Numbered from the stretch's first letter, positions 1-12,948 are shown. The stretch: 64,000 nt of DNA from Papaver somniferum (GCF_003573695.1 NC_039359.1:91359385-91423384), one strand, 5' to 3'. Notes: generated by a model not told the origin, from the letters alone. Made by a program: numbers and translations.

Positions 1-421
1 ATTTCAGTAAATGAACTGATAGATGGGCGGTTCATTCCAGATAATGAGAAATTATGCATTGTCTTACTATCTAATGGATACCTATTAACTCTAGTACTTC
101 AGCATTTTGTCTTCTGTCTTATGTATACCAGTTCATTTACCAAAATGAACTCTATTGGTTATAGAAAAACTTGTGTTCATTCCTGAAAATGAAGTTCATT
201 TCAGTAAATGAACTGATACATATTCCTGATAATGAAAAATACATATCCCATAGAGTTGATTTGGTAGGAAAAAATACCATAACCTGCTACAAAATATCAG
301 TACATACATATCCAAAAAGAAATAATATCTAAAAAAGCATTTCTAAGAAAAAAAAGGGAGTTCATTACAGAAAATGAAGTGCATATCAAAAAGTTAAAAA
401 AAAAAAAACTACAGCCAGTGC
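1..421 (-). mobile_element. Mutator-like element (MULE), 3' non-coding part, cut off by the CACTA insertion
   Basis: No open frame. The segment is full of the motif pair GTTCATT / AATGAAC, the same motif that fills the introns and leader of the MULE at 12963-16640. Together with the TGC duplication flanking the CACTA this shows that 1-421 and 12963 onward were once contiguous. The far end of the MULE lies outside the window, so its terminal repeats and target duplication cannot be checked. Confidence 0.7.
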
Positions 422-435
422 CACTACACCAAATC
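422..435 (+). repeat. CACTA left terminal inverted repeat
   Basis: CACTACACCAAATC, matching the reverse complement of 12949-12962 over 14 of 14 bases; preceded by TGC. Confidence 0.95.
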
Positions 436-1163
436 AAGGATTTCCTTATTGAAAAAAAGCATTACAAAAAAATAGAAGCTAATTTCCCTTACTAAAATAA
501 ATGGTTATCGATAGGGAGTAATATAATGTGTGAGAATTTTGCATCACTCTTTTAATCCATTAGGAAAATTAAATAGACTAACACTTTAAGTTCATTACAA
601 TATTTATCCTAACTATTTATATTTTACTCTTCATATTTACTTTGTAATGCAAATATTATGTTACAACCGTTGCTAACTCTTTCTATTACTATTAAAATGA
701 CCAATAGAAAAATGACATGTGTTTTTTGGTTCTAGACGTTTGTAACATTATTTCTGTTAGAAAATTTGTTAGGTCTGATACCTAACAAATGGCACTTTTC
801 CGGCCTGACAGTTTCCGGTCGCCGGAACTGACGACGGCTTCCGGTAGCCGGGACTGACAATATATTCAGTACCCATAAAATTACTTTTTAAGCTTCAATT
901 TAAAGAATTGAACACTGGATATATAAAATATATATATTAAGGACCATAATGATTATATACAAGGAGCAGTAGTTACCCAATTACATTACAAATTACAGAC
1001 TGAAAATTAGATAGGTACTAAAGAAGTTTTCACTTCACAAAAAGTGTGCTCCTCCAAGCAGGATATGTTTTCACTGCACAAAAAGTAGTTATTGAAGCTT
1101 TCATTCATGGGCAGACTCCATAAACTGTTTCCACCTCACAAAAAGTAGTTACTCAAGAAGTTT
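436..1163. repeat. CACTA left subterminal region
   Basis: No gene. Around 794-860 is a GC-rich cluster of TTCCGG / GCCGG / CTGAC motifs in direct and inverted order, contrasting with the AT-rich surroundings. Such subterminal repeats are where CACTA accessory proteins bind. At about 1080-1190 a roughly 60-bp unit (AAAAGTAGTTA ... CATTCATGGG) occurs twice, probably within the 3' UTR of the TNP1-like gene. Confidence 0.5.
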
Positions 1164-3033
1164 TCATTCATGGGTAGAATCCACAAACTCGATACGAGAC
1201 ACGGGCCAAATTACTGATTCATTTGCAACATACTCTTTCAAATAAAAGCGATCACCTTGAGGACTGTCAGGTACATCACAGTTACCATCCTCGATGGTTT
1301 CAAGACATACCTTTCTCTCTTCTGGTTGCACTAAGAGTCCCTCACAATGTTCTCCATCTATGCCATACACAACATAACCTGTGGCAACAATTTCCCTTTT
1401 TCTGTTGTAAAGGCGCACAAATTGATTTCCATTAGGATCTTCTACACCACCAACAGCTGGGTTTGTGCTGGCAGAATGTTGGTTTTGTTGTTGTTTTGCC
1501 ATAACTTGCAGCACAACCTATAACAACAGAGAAAATAGTTAATTGCTTGGATAATGACAGCTATAGATATGCAATCATAACTCAAAAAGAACACAGTTTT
1601 TTACAAGGCAGTGAATCCCCTAAATAAGAAAGCACCCCCCCCCTCTCCTTTAATACTTAAATACGTGCAAGAGTATAAGAGGAAACTTGCATACAGATTT
1701 TTTATTAAGTGTTTCAAAAATAAGCCTAATTTTTGTGCCCTTGCTCTATTGCTCTAGTGAATGCCAAACAAAAACAGAACTTGTAAATGCTCACATTAGT
1801 AATTAGTTCAGTATGCTTTGGCAGTAGAGCCTCAACCATATGATCAGTCCTTGGCGCAGTAATTGTGGGGTTTGTGTTTGCATTCATAACCGCGGTCGCA
1901 ACACTTGCGTATAAGGCTTGCTTCTTCGAGACAAGTGGAGAATAACCCAACAAACCAGCTCTGCATTTGTCAGGTCCAAAGACTTCAGCAATCTCATCAT
2001 TCTCAAAGTCTAAAGCGGATACCAATCCTGCATCAATTAGCTCCTTCCTCCTAGCTCTAGCAGCCTTTACTTGCTCCTATTAACATACATTGAACAACGT
2101 GTGTTAATTTCAGAGTAAATAGGTAAACTACGAGCTTCATTCAACATGACCAACTATACTCACATATTTCTCAACAGCCGAAGGATTTACTTTTCCATCT
2201 TTCCCAACATGGACATCCATCCAAGCAAGCCCTCGTGCAGCCTCAGCTACCAAACCTTCCTTTACAGCCTGTACATACATTATATGGATAAGTATAAACA
2301 ATTAACATTAAACTAGTGTCAAAGTGCAATATGATGTACTTACGAGCTTGTGGATTTTATTTGCATATGACTCTCGACCACAGGTGTGATGTATGGTCCT
2401 CTTCTTTTGATTTTCTGAATATTTGGCATGTTTTTCCTTAATACCAGGTATGCTCTCATTCTCGACAAAAATTTTCCAACAATCCGAGTCAAAATCAACA
2501 GGACGTGCATCTAACTTCTCTTGCATAGTGACCTTGCCTAGGAGAGGACCAGTTCTTAGATCATGTTTATATGTCCTGAACTTCTGTGGAAGAGACCTCA
2601 TAACAATCATCTTGGCTAAATGATTTGGCACATTGAACTCGAATTCTTGCTGAAATAAACAAGTTTCAAGTCAAAAATCAACAAGATTCATCAAGCCATT
2701 CATTCATAAAACCATGATAGAAGAAAAAGAAAGAAACTATAGATTACGTACCAACAACTTAAACCACACATCTTCTTTGAAGTTATCCGGAACCTGCCTC
2801 CAATCCACATATTTGACTGGACAGTAGGCACGGACAAGTTTGCCAGCCCGAGTAGCTAATTTGTCTGCATTGTCACCTACAGGTCTCCCATACAAATTAA
2901 CCGTTACCATCAACTTTGACTTAGAAACAACATTAGTTTCAGTCGCTGAAGAAGAATAAGCAGGATCACTAGTTTGTGGTGAAGAAACAGTTGAATGCAC
3001 ACTATTAGAGGATTCAATAGTATCCATCTGCAT
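1164..3033 (-). CDS. TNP1-like CACTA accessory protein (plant Transposase_24 / Ptta-En-Spm family), 5 exons, intact
   Basis: Coding exons by GT-AG sites on the minus strand: 3033-2752, 2649-2344, 2268-2164, 2076-1795 and 1517-1164. Each exon is a multiple of three, so all introns are phase 0, giving 442 residues with no internal stop. The second exon has the family signature: a conserved Trp-Lys-Ile-Phe, a Lys/Asn-rich stretch and His-His-Thr-Cys-Gly-Arg-Glu-Ser-Tyr-Ala. The first exon contains a Tyr-Gly-Arg-Pro motif followed by a basic segment. In CACTA elements this protein binds subterminal repeats and assists the TNP2 transposase. The start is uncertain: Met at 3033 or 3027, because a TGCAG splice acceptor lies directly before the latter and an upstream leader exon is likely. 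It is intact while the transposase is not. Confidence 0.82.
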
Positions 3034-4148
3034 TCAACACAGAGAAAAATGTGGGTATTGACAGAAATCCAAAAACAGTAAATCCAAAGATTCAATATGG
3101 AATGTGGGTATTGACTGAGATGTCCTCAGTTGTGAGCTTTGAGTAGCGATATTAGTTGATAAATGATAATTCCCCTGAAATATGTAAAGGATTCTCCAAA
3201 TCTGTTCAGACCGTCACCATACAAACCAATAACTTCTACTCATGCATCAAGAAAGTCAGCAAGTGTTTGGATACTCACAATATGCTCAACATTTATAGCT
3301 TCCAAGAGCTCAAATAGAGAAAGCAACTAATATTCAACATTCATTTATAAACAAGAAAGCATTGTGTACCGTAGTATAAGCAATTAGAGTGTGAAGATGG
3401 AAAAAGCAAGAAAGGGTTGTGTATGGTGAAGGAACTCACCGAAAACTCAGCCTCCCTCCCTAATGAATCTCCAAAAAACTGTAATAGAAATAGAGAAAAA
3501 AACAGTAAAAATGTGGGTATTGACAAAAAACAAACATAAATCCTAAAATCTTAGTAACAGAACCCAAATCCATTGAAATAAACTGAAACCCTAACATCTT
3601 AATAGCAAAACCCAAAACCCAAAAATCAAACAAACTGAAACTGAAACTGAAATTGAAATTGAAATTAATATAAAACTGAAACTGAAATTGAAATTGAGAA
3701 TATGAAAAATCTTATTATCATGAAATTGATAAAACTAAACTGAAACCCTAATATCAAATCTTCATAGCAGAAATTGATGATGTGAAACATAAACAAAAAG
3801 AAGGTTTTCATGATATTACCTTAGAGAGCAGCGATTGTGAGAATTGATTTGAAAGATATACAGGCTTAGGAACCCTAAGTTTCTTGGAAAAAATTGGATC
3901 AAGTCTAGAGACCGGATTATATAGAAAAGAGAAAAGAGAAGGGGGGAACTAAAACTAAGATTTGAAATCATTCTAAAATTTCAGAGTGATTTGGCGGAAA
4001 ATCTTGGTGGGAAACGAAATTTTGGGGATTTTTGGAGCGGGAGAAGAGAGAATGGGGGAAATTTTGGGATTTCTGTGTTTCTCGAACTTTCGGTTTTGGC
4101 TAATGAAAAGAGATGTGGTAAAACAAAGAGCCACGTTATCTATTTGAT
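3034..4148 (-). other. Leader and probable promoter of the TNP1-like gene
   Basis: No coding frame of note. From 3590 to 3790 there are short repeats of AACTGAAACTGAAATTG type. The strand-specific leader probably begins near 3900-3990, where the sequence becomes G-rich on the plus strand. Confidence 0.35.
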
Positions 4149-4347
4149 TACCATTAATTTTACTTCCTTTAATCAATGGTCAATAATCCTCTATCTTCCC
4201 TCATACGGATCCAATATGGAATGGAGAGATTACCATTCATTTTACTTCCCTTAATCAATGGTCAATAATCCTCTAACTTCCCTCATACGGATCCAATATG
4301 GAATGGAGGGCTAAAGATCATTTTACTTCCCTTAATCAATGGTCATT
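4149..4347. repeat. Tandem duplication, about 81-82 bp, roughly 2.3 copies
   Basis: The unit contains TTTTACTTCCCTTAATCAAT, then AATAATCCTCTA and CGGATCCAATATGGAATGGA. Copies begin near 4149 and 4231, with a partial third from about 4312. It directly abuts the 99-bp array. Confidence 0.8.
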
Positions 4348-5680
4348 AATCAGTTAGAAACTTCCGATATTTCGTTGGATAATAACACTAAGTGCACAAA
4401 ATCAGAAGATTTCGAGTCACTAATCAGTTTCTGAGACAGGAATCCGATTTTTTTTTTGAAACTTCGGATATTTCGTTGGATAATAACATTAAGTGCACAA
4501 AATCGGAAGATTTCGAATCACTAATCAGTTTCTGAGACAGGAATCCGATTTTTTTTTGAAACTTCGGATATTTCGTTGGATAATAACATTAAGTGCACAA
4601 AATCGGAAGATTTCGAATCACTAATCAGTTTCTGAGACACGAATCCGATTTTGTTAGAAACTTCAGATATTTCGTTGGATAATAACACTAAGTGCACAAA
4701 CTCGGAAGATCTCGAGTCATTAATCAGTTTCTGAGACACGGATCCGATTTTGTTAGAAACTTCTGATATTTCGTTGGATAATAACACTAAGTGCACAAAA
4801 TCAGAAGATCTCGAGTCATTAATCAGTTTCTGAGACAGGAATCCGATTTTGTTAGAAACTTCTGATATTTCGTTGGATAATAACACTAAGTGCACAAAAT
4901 CAGAAGATCTCGAGTCATTAATCAGTTTCTGAGACAGGAATCCGATTTCGTTAGAAACTTCGGATATTTCGTTGGATAATAACACTAAGTGCACAAAATC
5001 AGAAGATCTCGAGTCATTAATCAGTTTCTGACACAGGAATCCGATTTCGTTAGAAACTTCGGATATTTTGTTGGATAATAACACTAAGTGCACAAAATCA
5101 GAAGATCTCGAGTCATTAATCAGTTTCTGAGACAGGAATCCGATTTCGTTAGAAACTTCGTATATTTCGTTGGATAATAACACTAAGTGCACAAAATCAG
5201 AAGATCTCGAGTCATTAATCAGTTTCTGAGACAGGAATCCGATTTTCTTAGAAACTTCGGATATTTCGTTGGATAATAACACTAAGTGCACAAAATCAGA
5301 AGATCTCGAGTCATAATCAGTTTCTGACACAGGAATCCGATTTCGTTAGAAACTTCGATATTTCGTTGGATAATAACACTAAGTGCACAAAATCAGAAGA
5401 TCTCGAGTCATTAATCAGTTTCTGAGACAGGAATCCGATTTCGTTAGAAACTTCGATATTTCGTTGGATAATAACACTAAGTGCACAAAATCAGAAGATC
5501 TCGAGTCATTAATCAGTTTCTGAGACAGGAATCCGATTTCGTTAGAAACTTCGTATATTTCGTTGGATAATAACACTAAGTGCACAAAATCAGAAGATCT
5601 CGAGTCATTAATCAGTTTCTGAGACAGGAATCCGATTTTCTTAGAATTGAAGATCTCGAGTCATTAGTCTTATTTCTATT
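4348..5680 (-). repeat. 99-bp tandem array (about 13 units) inside the CACTA
   Basis: Each unit contains TTTCGTTGGATAATAACACT, GTGCACAAAATC, AGATCTCGAGTCA and CAGTTTCTGAGACAGGAATC. Copy-to-copy spacing is 99 bp (for example TCAGTTTCTG at 4922 and 5021), with rare 98-bp units. Because 99 is divisible by three, the minus strand stays open for 269 codons (4521-5330) as a 33-residue repeat rich in Ser, Leu, Val and Asn. A decayed unit persists to about 5780. It lies between the TNP2- and TNP1-like genes. No function is known to me; it may be a 3' UTR/spacer satellite or a repeat-protein exon. Confidence 0.93.
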
Positions 5681-5780
5681 CAGGAATCCATTTGTAAAAC
5701 AAGATGTGAGGAAATTGAAGTAATTGTACAAAATCGGAAGATTTCGAGTCATTATTCAGTTTCTGAGCCAGAATCTGATT

Positions 5781-6126
5781 ATTCAGTTCACCCGAATGAG
5801 AATTCCATCTCCAAATCGAGTACTCATTGAACCTGAGTTTCTGAGACAGATCCGTTTTTGTTGAAGGCGGCAAAGTTGCCACATTTCTTACTTTACCATA
5901 TTATAAACATGATAAAATCATAAAGTCCTAACTTTTCAAAATTTCATCAAAATATAATAAATTAATTCCATTAATCAAATATTGGGTTACCTTTCCACAA
6001 AATTATTTACTGAACTCTGTTTGAAGCTCGTTAAACAAAAAATCTGTCCTCAAAATGATTTTACAGAACTCTTTTTGGTTACAGTTGGTCAATCCAAAGG
6101 TTACCTGTTCGACAATTACACAGTGG
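5781..6126. other. Spacer between the array and the TNP2-like gene
   Basis: Low-complexity AT-rich DNA, presumed 3' UTR of the TNP2-like gene. No gene seen. Confidence 0.4.
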
Positions 6127-9100
6127 CTATTCTCGTCTTCTTGGCACCATTCTTGGCCTCTTGGCACCATAAACATTAAGCAAACAAGCCAAATGGGGTT
6201 CATCGACAAGAACATTTTTAAAGCTGCCGGGACTAGGCTTCTCAAGATCGTCTACCTTTATCGTTAACCCCATTGGTGAAGGAATAACAACCCACTGATC
6301 AGAGCTTTTCAAATCTTTGGAGTAAAAAACCTGGCTTGCCTCTTCCACTAGAATTGCTGGTTCGTCATATATTTTACTGGAACTTCTCATACTGTTCAAC
6401 TTTACCAAAACCAAATTAGAATCTGGACAAATTTTGATTCCACTGCCTACCTTCACCCAGTCACAGTAGAACACAGTCTCATGAAAAGTGGTATAGTCCA
6501 ATTCTAGGATTTGTTTAATCAGTCCATACCACTTTGATAGGTGAGTTTCAGGAGATGCATCACCTTTGTTCCTCCTAAACGTGGTGTATGCCTCTACGCA
6601 GACACCACTATCTTGGGTCTCATGGTCTTCTTCATAAGACCTAGGAGAAAACACAAAACCATTTACACGATATTTTATATACTCTGTCGCTCCTCCAACA
6701 GGACCTTGTGCCAATCTCCACAAAACCGAATCTGTTTTTTTCTCTTGCACTAGCTATACAAAATGAAAATAACAAAAGTCAACCAAGGCTTAGATTGAAA
6801 CTAAGGCTTCCATTGGAGAGAAACTAAGGTGTCCACATCTGTATAATCTAAACAAGATACATAGAAGCCATACCTTTTCAACCAACCATGGAATGAACTT
6901 TGTTTGTGTTTCTACCTCATCGACAGTGACCTCCTTACCAGTAGAATCTAAGATGGGTAAGAGGGTGTCACAAAACTCCCTACAAGTAACATAAACCATA
7001 TCAATATTCAAGCAACATTTTGTTTACTTCTCGTTAGTGAATTTGAAAAAAAATATACAGTGCAGCAAAAACATACCTATAATAGGCGTCAAGACCTGGA
7101 GGGTTTAATCGAAAGAGTACCCACCTACGTATTTGTACAAATTGTACGTTGGTTAGGGTCACTTCCTTATCTTTAACTTTAAGCATAGGACCTACGTCAC
7201 TGAACTCCGAATCTGGTCTTAAAAAGGCTTCCCAAGTAGCTTTGTGATTTCCAGCGCTTGCATTTGGCATGCACTCCATCGCACCTGTAACAGACTCTTG
7301 TAAAAGACGGGACACTGAAATAGACCCTTCAATGTATCTTTTGTTATTTGGTATGTTTTTGCAGTCCTTCATTGCCCTGTTTCAGTTGCACATGTATATC
7401 AGCAAAATAAAAGATTAGGTATATACCTAATAACCAATACCACATGACTAAATGAACAATTCACCTTTCAAAAGGATACATCCACCGAAACCTGACGGGT
7501 CCACAAATCAAAGCCTCGTCTGCCAAATGAACCATATTGTGGACACTTATAAAAAAGGAAGCTGGAAAGTACTTCTCAAGCATACACATTGCCTCTGCAA
7601 CCATGAATCGAGCCTTTTCGAGATCACTTTTACACAAGATTTTAGAACACAAAATTCTGAAATACAAACTGATTTGGTGAAGTGCTGTTCGCAACTCTTT
7701 GTGGCGAGGAAAAGCATGTTGAAGTAGAACTGGCAGCAAATACATCATAATGACATGATAATCGTGGGATTTCAAGCTACTGATACTCAGAGTTTTCATA
7801 TTCACATTGTTACTAATGTTCGACGAGAAACCAGTAGGAAGTTTTAGATCTTTAAGAATCTTGCAGAAATCAGACTTTTCTTCTTTGCTCAGAACAAACA
7901 CCGGTGTTGGTTTTACATCAGCTCCAGTAATACGATTTTGTGTAGTCCACTGTCCACAATGGAGACCTAGTTTCTTTAACTCTTCCCGTGCATTCCATGA
8001 ATTCATAGACTTATTATTATAATCGAAGATTGTCTCCATTATGTGATCCATAACATTTTTTTCGGTGTGCATTACATCAACACAATGCCGTAAATAGAGC
8101 ATACGATAGACTTCAAGATCCCACCAAATACACTTCTTGTAGAATGCACCAGTGATTTGATTATCTTCAACGTTGTCATTATCAGGATCGTATCTTTCTC
8201 TTTGCTGTTTTTCTCTTTACTAACTTACCAGGTGTGTAATCCACAAGAGATAATTTTTCTAATGACTCCTCTCCAGTCAGTCGCTTTGGAGCAAAGTTAA
8301 ACTCATCTTTACTTAGACCCAAGTGCCCACCCTTTTTTCTAAATGGATGGCCAGCCTTAAGGAATATCCTATAATTAGGATAGACCTCCTTATTACCATA
8401 AGGCAAATGAACACTTCTTGTCTTGTCGGCACAACAAACACAAGCAAAATAACCATGAGTAGTACATCCGGACAAAACACCTTGTGCTGGCAAGTCATGA
8501 ATCCCCCATTAGGCAAGCTCTAAGTAGAAAGTATTCCTTCCGGTGGGCATCATAAACTTTCATTCCATTCTCCCAAAGTCATTCAGTTCATCTACTAGTG
8601 GTGGTAGAAACACATCTATGTCTTGTCCCGGCGACTTTCTCCCTGGGATCAACAACGACATTATTTGAAACTCAGATTTCATGCACAATGAAGGTGGTAG
8701 ATTATACATCACCAATATCACAGGCCAACAACTCCAGCTTAAATTCTGCGTACCATAAGGATTGAACCCATCAGTTGCAATTCCAAACCACACATTTCTG
8801 CCCTCCTTTGCAAACTCTGGAAATTTCTTTTTCACTAAAGCCCACTGATGTGAATCTATCGGATGACGCATGTACTCACTAGAAACTTCAGCTCGATCAT
8901 GCCATGTCATTGCTTCAGATATCCAAGGTGTACCATAATATCTCTTAAGTCTTTCTCCAACGGGAAAGTGTCTCAGCACCAGCGAAGGTTCCTTTGTCTT
9001 CTTTGGCCCAAATTTCCCTTGTTTGACCTTAAATCTTGGTTCTTTACATTGCGGACAGCTTGTTGCATCTTCATGCTCCTTATAGTACAAAATACAATGA

Positions 9101-9846
9101 TTTGGGCACGCATGAATAGCCTTACATTTCATACCCAGACCCAACATAATCGACTTCATTTCCGTATATCTACTGGGCATCGTGTTTTCTTTTGGTAACC
9201 ACCCTTTTATCATTTCCAACAATTTGGTCACACAATTACCTGATATTCCAAACTGTTTCTTTAAATTCTGCAGCTCCACGATCGCCGATAGTGTACTAAC
9301 ATTGCCTTCACAAGTAGGATACAATTTCTGTTCAGCCAATTCTTTGTACTTTTCGTGTCTCTTTTGCGCATCTGGTTCAAACTCGAATGGTTCCTCATTA
9401 TCATCCTATGTCCCATTCGCATCATCGATAAAAACACCACCACCATTACTTCGATGAACTTCAAATGCATCAATAAAAGGAGTCAAATCTGGAAATACAT
9501 CTTCTCTAACTTGCTCATTAGACACACTCTCTACTGGACGACTCATTACATTATTAACCGGCTGCTTCTCACCATGAAAGACCCAAGTGATATACGACTT
9601 GTCGATACCATACTCGTACAAATGCTGTTGCACTTCCTTAATATCGAGACGACCCCCATTTAGACATCTAGAACATGGGCAAGGACAAAGGGTTTTCCAA
9701 GGACCATATGTAGATGCATATTTAATGAAATTTTTTACCCCATCTCTGTATACTTGACCAAACCTATCATTCTCAAACATCCAAGACTTATCCAATTCTC
9801 TCCGCATTCTGAAAATCAAGATTAACCACGTTAGCCAGGTCCCCAA
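6127..9846 (-). pseudogene. TNP2-like CACTA transposase, disrupted
   Basis: The family domain order is present on the minus strand. First is the transposon-associated N-terminal domain (9810-9580; CPCSRC and a WVFHGE motif). Next is Transposase_21 (about 9200-8180; CPNHCILYY, CPQC and the FACVCCADKTR segment). DUF4218 follows (8102-7461; HTEKNVMD, then MVHLADE), and DUF4216 last (about 6600-6250; FYCDW). Introns lie between the later exons, with donors near 7464, 7075 and 6873. Lesions: an in-frame TAG at 9406-9408, frameshifts near 8570 and 8500, and another break near 8200. The last exons (7372-6127) look undamaged. The likely start is the Met of MRRELDKSW near 9810. The encoded cut-and-paste transposase is probably non-functional now. 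Confidence 0.88.
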
Positions 9847-12800
9847 ATCTTATTTTACTGCACCAAATTCATCTAATAACGAAAAAGGAACGAATAAGAA
9901 ACACAAAAGAATTTTACAGAACATGACAAAGAACATTAAGAGCAGTAAGTAACTCTATAAAAATTCATGAATTATCGCTAGATGATAGTAAGTTATCCAC
10001 TGCGATACACGAATACCAATGGCAGCAGTAAGTGACAAAATGTATTTACTGAACTCTGTTTGAATGCATAAACTGGTTACATTTTTTGTTACAGTTGGTT
10101 CAATTAACAAAACTCAAAACTAGCTAGTAGAAGGTGCAGTTGGCATGGACTTGCAATCATCATTACCAGCAGCTTTATCTTTCCTATAACTTCCTACAAA
10201 TAAAAAATAACATCTCTGGGATTGAGAACATTCAAAAATTTGTATGAACTTCAGTAACTAGGAAAGTAGAACAACCGATAATTAGTACGAAGTCTAGTAA
10301 CTAGGGACCCAAAGAATACTTCCAGTAACAACACCAAAGAGAAAAGAAAAACTAAGTTAAAAGGATTCCGGCATTACACAACTACTGTTGTACATATGCT
10401 AATGCCTGCCTACCCAAGTGATAAAAATAAATGACGGACATCACATCAAACCTTGTGAGTTTTCTAGCAAGTGAAATCTCAACTGCTCACCTTCCCTTGG
10501 GGTTTTAACCCTTAGCGGAACCAATGAAGAATCGTATCTTATGCAAGCACGTCCTGGTCACAGAGGTTTCAAACAATTTCAGGGAATAACTTCATCAGCC
10601 TGGCACACATAAATTTGTTTCAAAATTTATCATTCATTTTACAAAACCATGCATCATTCATTCCAAGTACGAACATCATTCATAAATATTCTGGAATCTA
10701 GAACATTCAAAAATTAGTACGAAGTTCGGTAACTATGAACTCGAAGATAACTGCCAGTAACAACACCAGAGAGAAATGAAAAAAGAGTTGATGCTTTCCT
10801 GCACAAAAGGATTCCACCATTACACAGGTACTGTTGTACATATGTTAATGCTTTCATGCACAAGTGATAAATATAAGTGAACAAAAAATGTGATGAACAA
10901 TCCTTACCATCCAAACGAATATTAAGAAGTGTTTTTATTTTAGGCAAATGTCAAGTCCAAGAGTTAAAAATTGTCGCAAGGTGAACAGAAGTGGATTGGT
11001 ATAAATAAATTTACTAGTTTAAATGCAGAAAATGAAATACGGGCTGGTATTATATAGCCTTTTCTTATGCTCTGTCTCCAAATATCAGTAACCACTTCGA
11101 CTTGTATCGACATCGCCTTTGTGGCCAGCGTCAGAACAGCAGAAGTTAGAAAACTAGGATAATCTCCTAACCGGCTGAAACTATTTTTCTACAGGCATAT
11201 TCAACTAAAATATATGCACACTTATTAGCTAGTCTATCCGTGAACAGACAACTCCAATTATCAGAAAACTTATTAGCTAGTCGATTCATATGATGCTAAG
11301 AGAGAACTTTTCCAAGAATCTTCTAACATTTATGGCACATTGTATTGGGTAAATTATAATTACAAGTAATGGTTTAATGGGACACTAACAACATTCTTTG
11401 TGTATACCCTAGTCATCTAAATTATCCACCTGAAACGGTTGTGCTTCAATATTTTTTTCGTTCTAGTTAAAACTAGCTTTTACCCCTCAGTAACCATTGC
11501 AAGATCAACTCAAATCTTCCAAATAGCTTAAGAATCACGATTTCAGCAACTTTCTCTAACATAAATCCTGATGTATTACTAAACTAAAAATTCATCATTT
11601 GCCTGAGCATCTCAATTTGAGTGAAGCCGTCAAAAAGAGAAGATTTCTGTAAGGAATCACATCCAGGGACAGCATAAGGACAGCATAAGAAACACTTAGC
11701 TCACTTGTTGAGGAATTAGAAGGATCATAACTCCTATCCATCTCAAGTTCCAATTTGCAGGGAAAATTTAAAATAAGAATTCGGTAATAATTCATTCAAT
11801 AGTTTCAAAAGAGACAGAAAATTAACATGATAGCAATCTAAACAGATTAAAGGTTAATAAAAAGATCTGTTATGATAACCATTAACACTAACAAAAGTTA
11901 AGAGAGTGAGATAGTTTGTTTTCAAACATTAATCTATCCAAGCAATCACAGTTTTGAGCGGATCCTAAGAAAAACTACCATAGAACAATAGATGGAATCA
12001 AGCCCACATTATAAAAGGACCTAATTTACTCATATTTCAACATGCACTAAACCAATTTCAAAGTAATCAAAAACCCCATATCTCAAACGAAAGCAGAAAA
12101 TAAATTGAGATACATACCGTTTAGGTTAGAGAGTTTTAGTATGTCACCAGAGCTACGATCGAAAGAAGAAGGAGAAGAAATCGAACCTTTCAATTGCCCC
12201 TGGTCGTAGAGATAACACAAAATCAATGGTAAAACGGATTAGATCAATAAGGGAATCGAAACCATAGGGAAAAATTGATCGATATTGAGTCTGTTTCTTT
12301 CAATTGATTTCAAAAGGAAGCTTAGAGAGTATTTTTTTTCTTTTTTGAGCACAGGTTTGATTCAACTGATTTCCAATCAAAGTTCTCATTAGGTTTTCTT
12401 TCGACCATTTGTTCTTTCTTGTACAGGCACCACAGGTATGGCTTTGGTTCTATCGAGTATGGAACCATTGGCTCGTTGGACTAAAATTTTGGTTAAAAAA
12501 TGGAACTAAACTTTGGTTCCCACACCCATTGGTTCTTGGGACTTAAGTTATTCTAGGGTTAGAATTATCAATCGGTTCCGGGAAGATATTTAAGAAACTT
12601 AGAAATTCATTTTATTTTTCTAGTTATTCAAAATAAATCAATGTGTTAGATATGTGAAAGTGTGTTATAAATAAAAATGGTAAACAGTTACAAACATGGG
12701 GTTGATTTTAGGATACATGTAGTTATGGGTAGAAATATTGATATTAGTTATTTAGTAGAAATGTGTTAGTTTTGTATAACTAATGAACTCACACTTTGAA

Positions 12801-12948
12801 ATAGTTATTTACTTTTTATAAGTTAATTCCTAATTATAGTAACTATTTGTTAATTTGCTAACTCTTTACAAGGGTTACTAGAATTATAATGGATCATTAG
12901 TGTTACCATAAAAAAATTAGTTAGAAAGCACGTTGTTAGTAAAACCTA
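9847..12948 (-). other. CACTA 5' region: leader exon, long first intron and right subterminal DNA
   Basis: No protein-coding exon found. A likely non-coding leader exon sits near 12118-12340 (minus strand), with a GTATGT donor at 12113-12118, so the first intron would run to about 9850. Within it a unit of roughly 180 bp is duplicated at about 10270-10437 and 10700-10880, sharing TCCAGTAACAACACCA-like and ACTGTTGTACATATG segments. The final 350 bp are AT-rich subterminal sequence. Confidence 0.5.

Noticed and set aside
4521..5330. 269-codon frame on the minus strand as a separate gene
   Set aside because: Explained by a stop-free 99-bp tandem unit; kept only as a possibility under findings.
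4348..5680. CRISPR-like array
   Set aside because: Units are contiguous near-identical repeats without variable spacers, in plant nuclear DNA.
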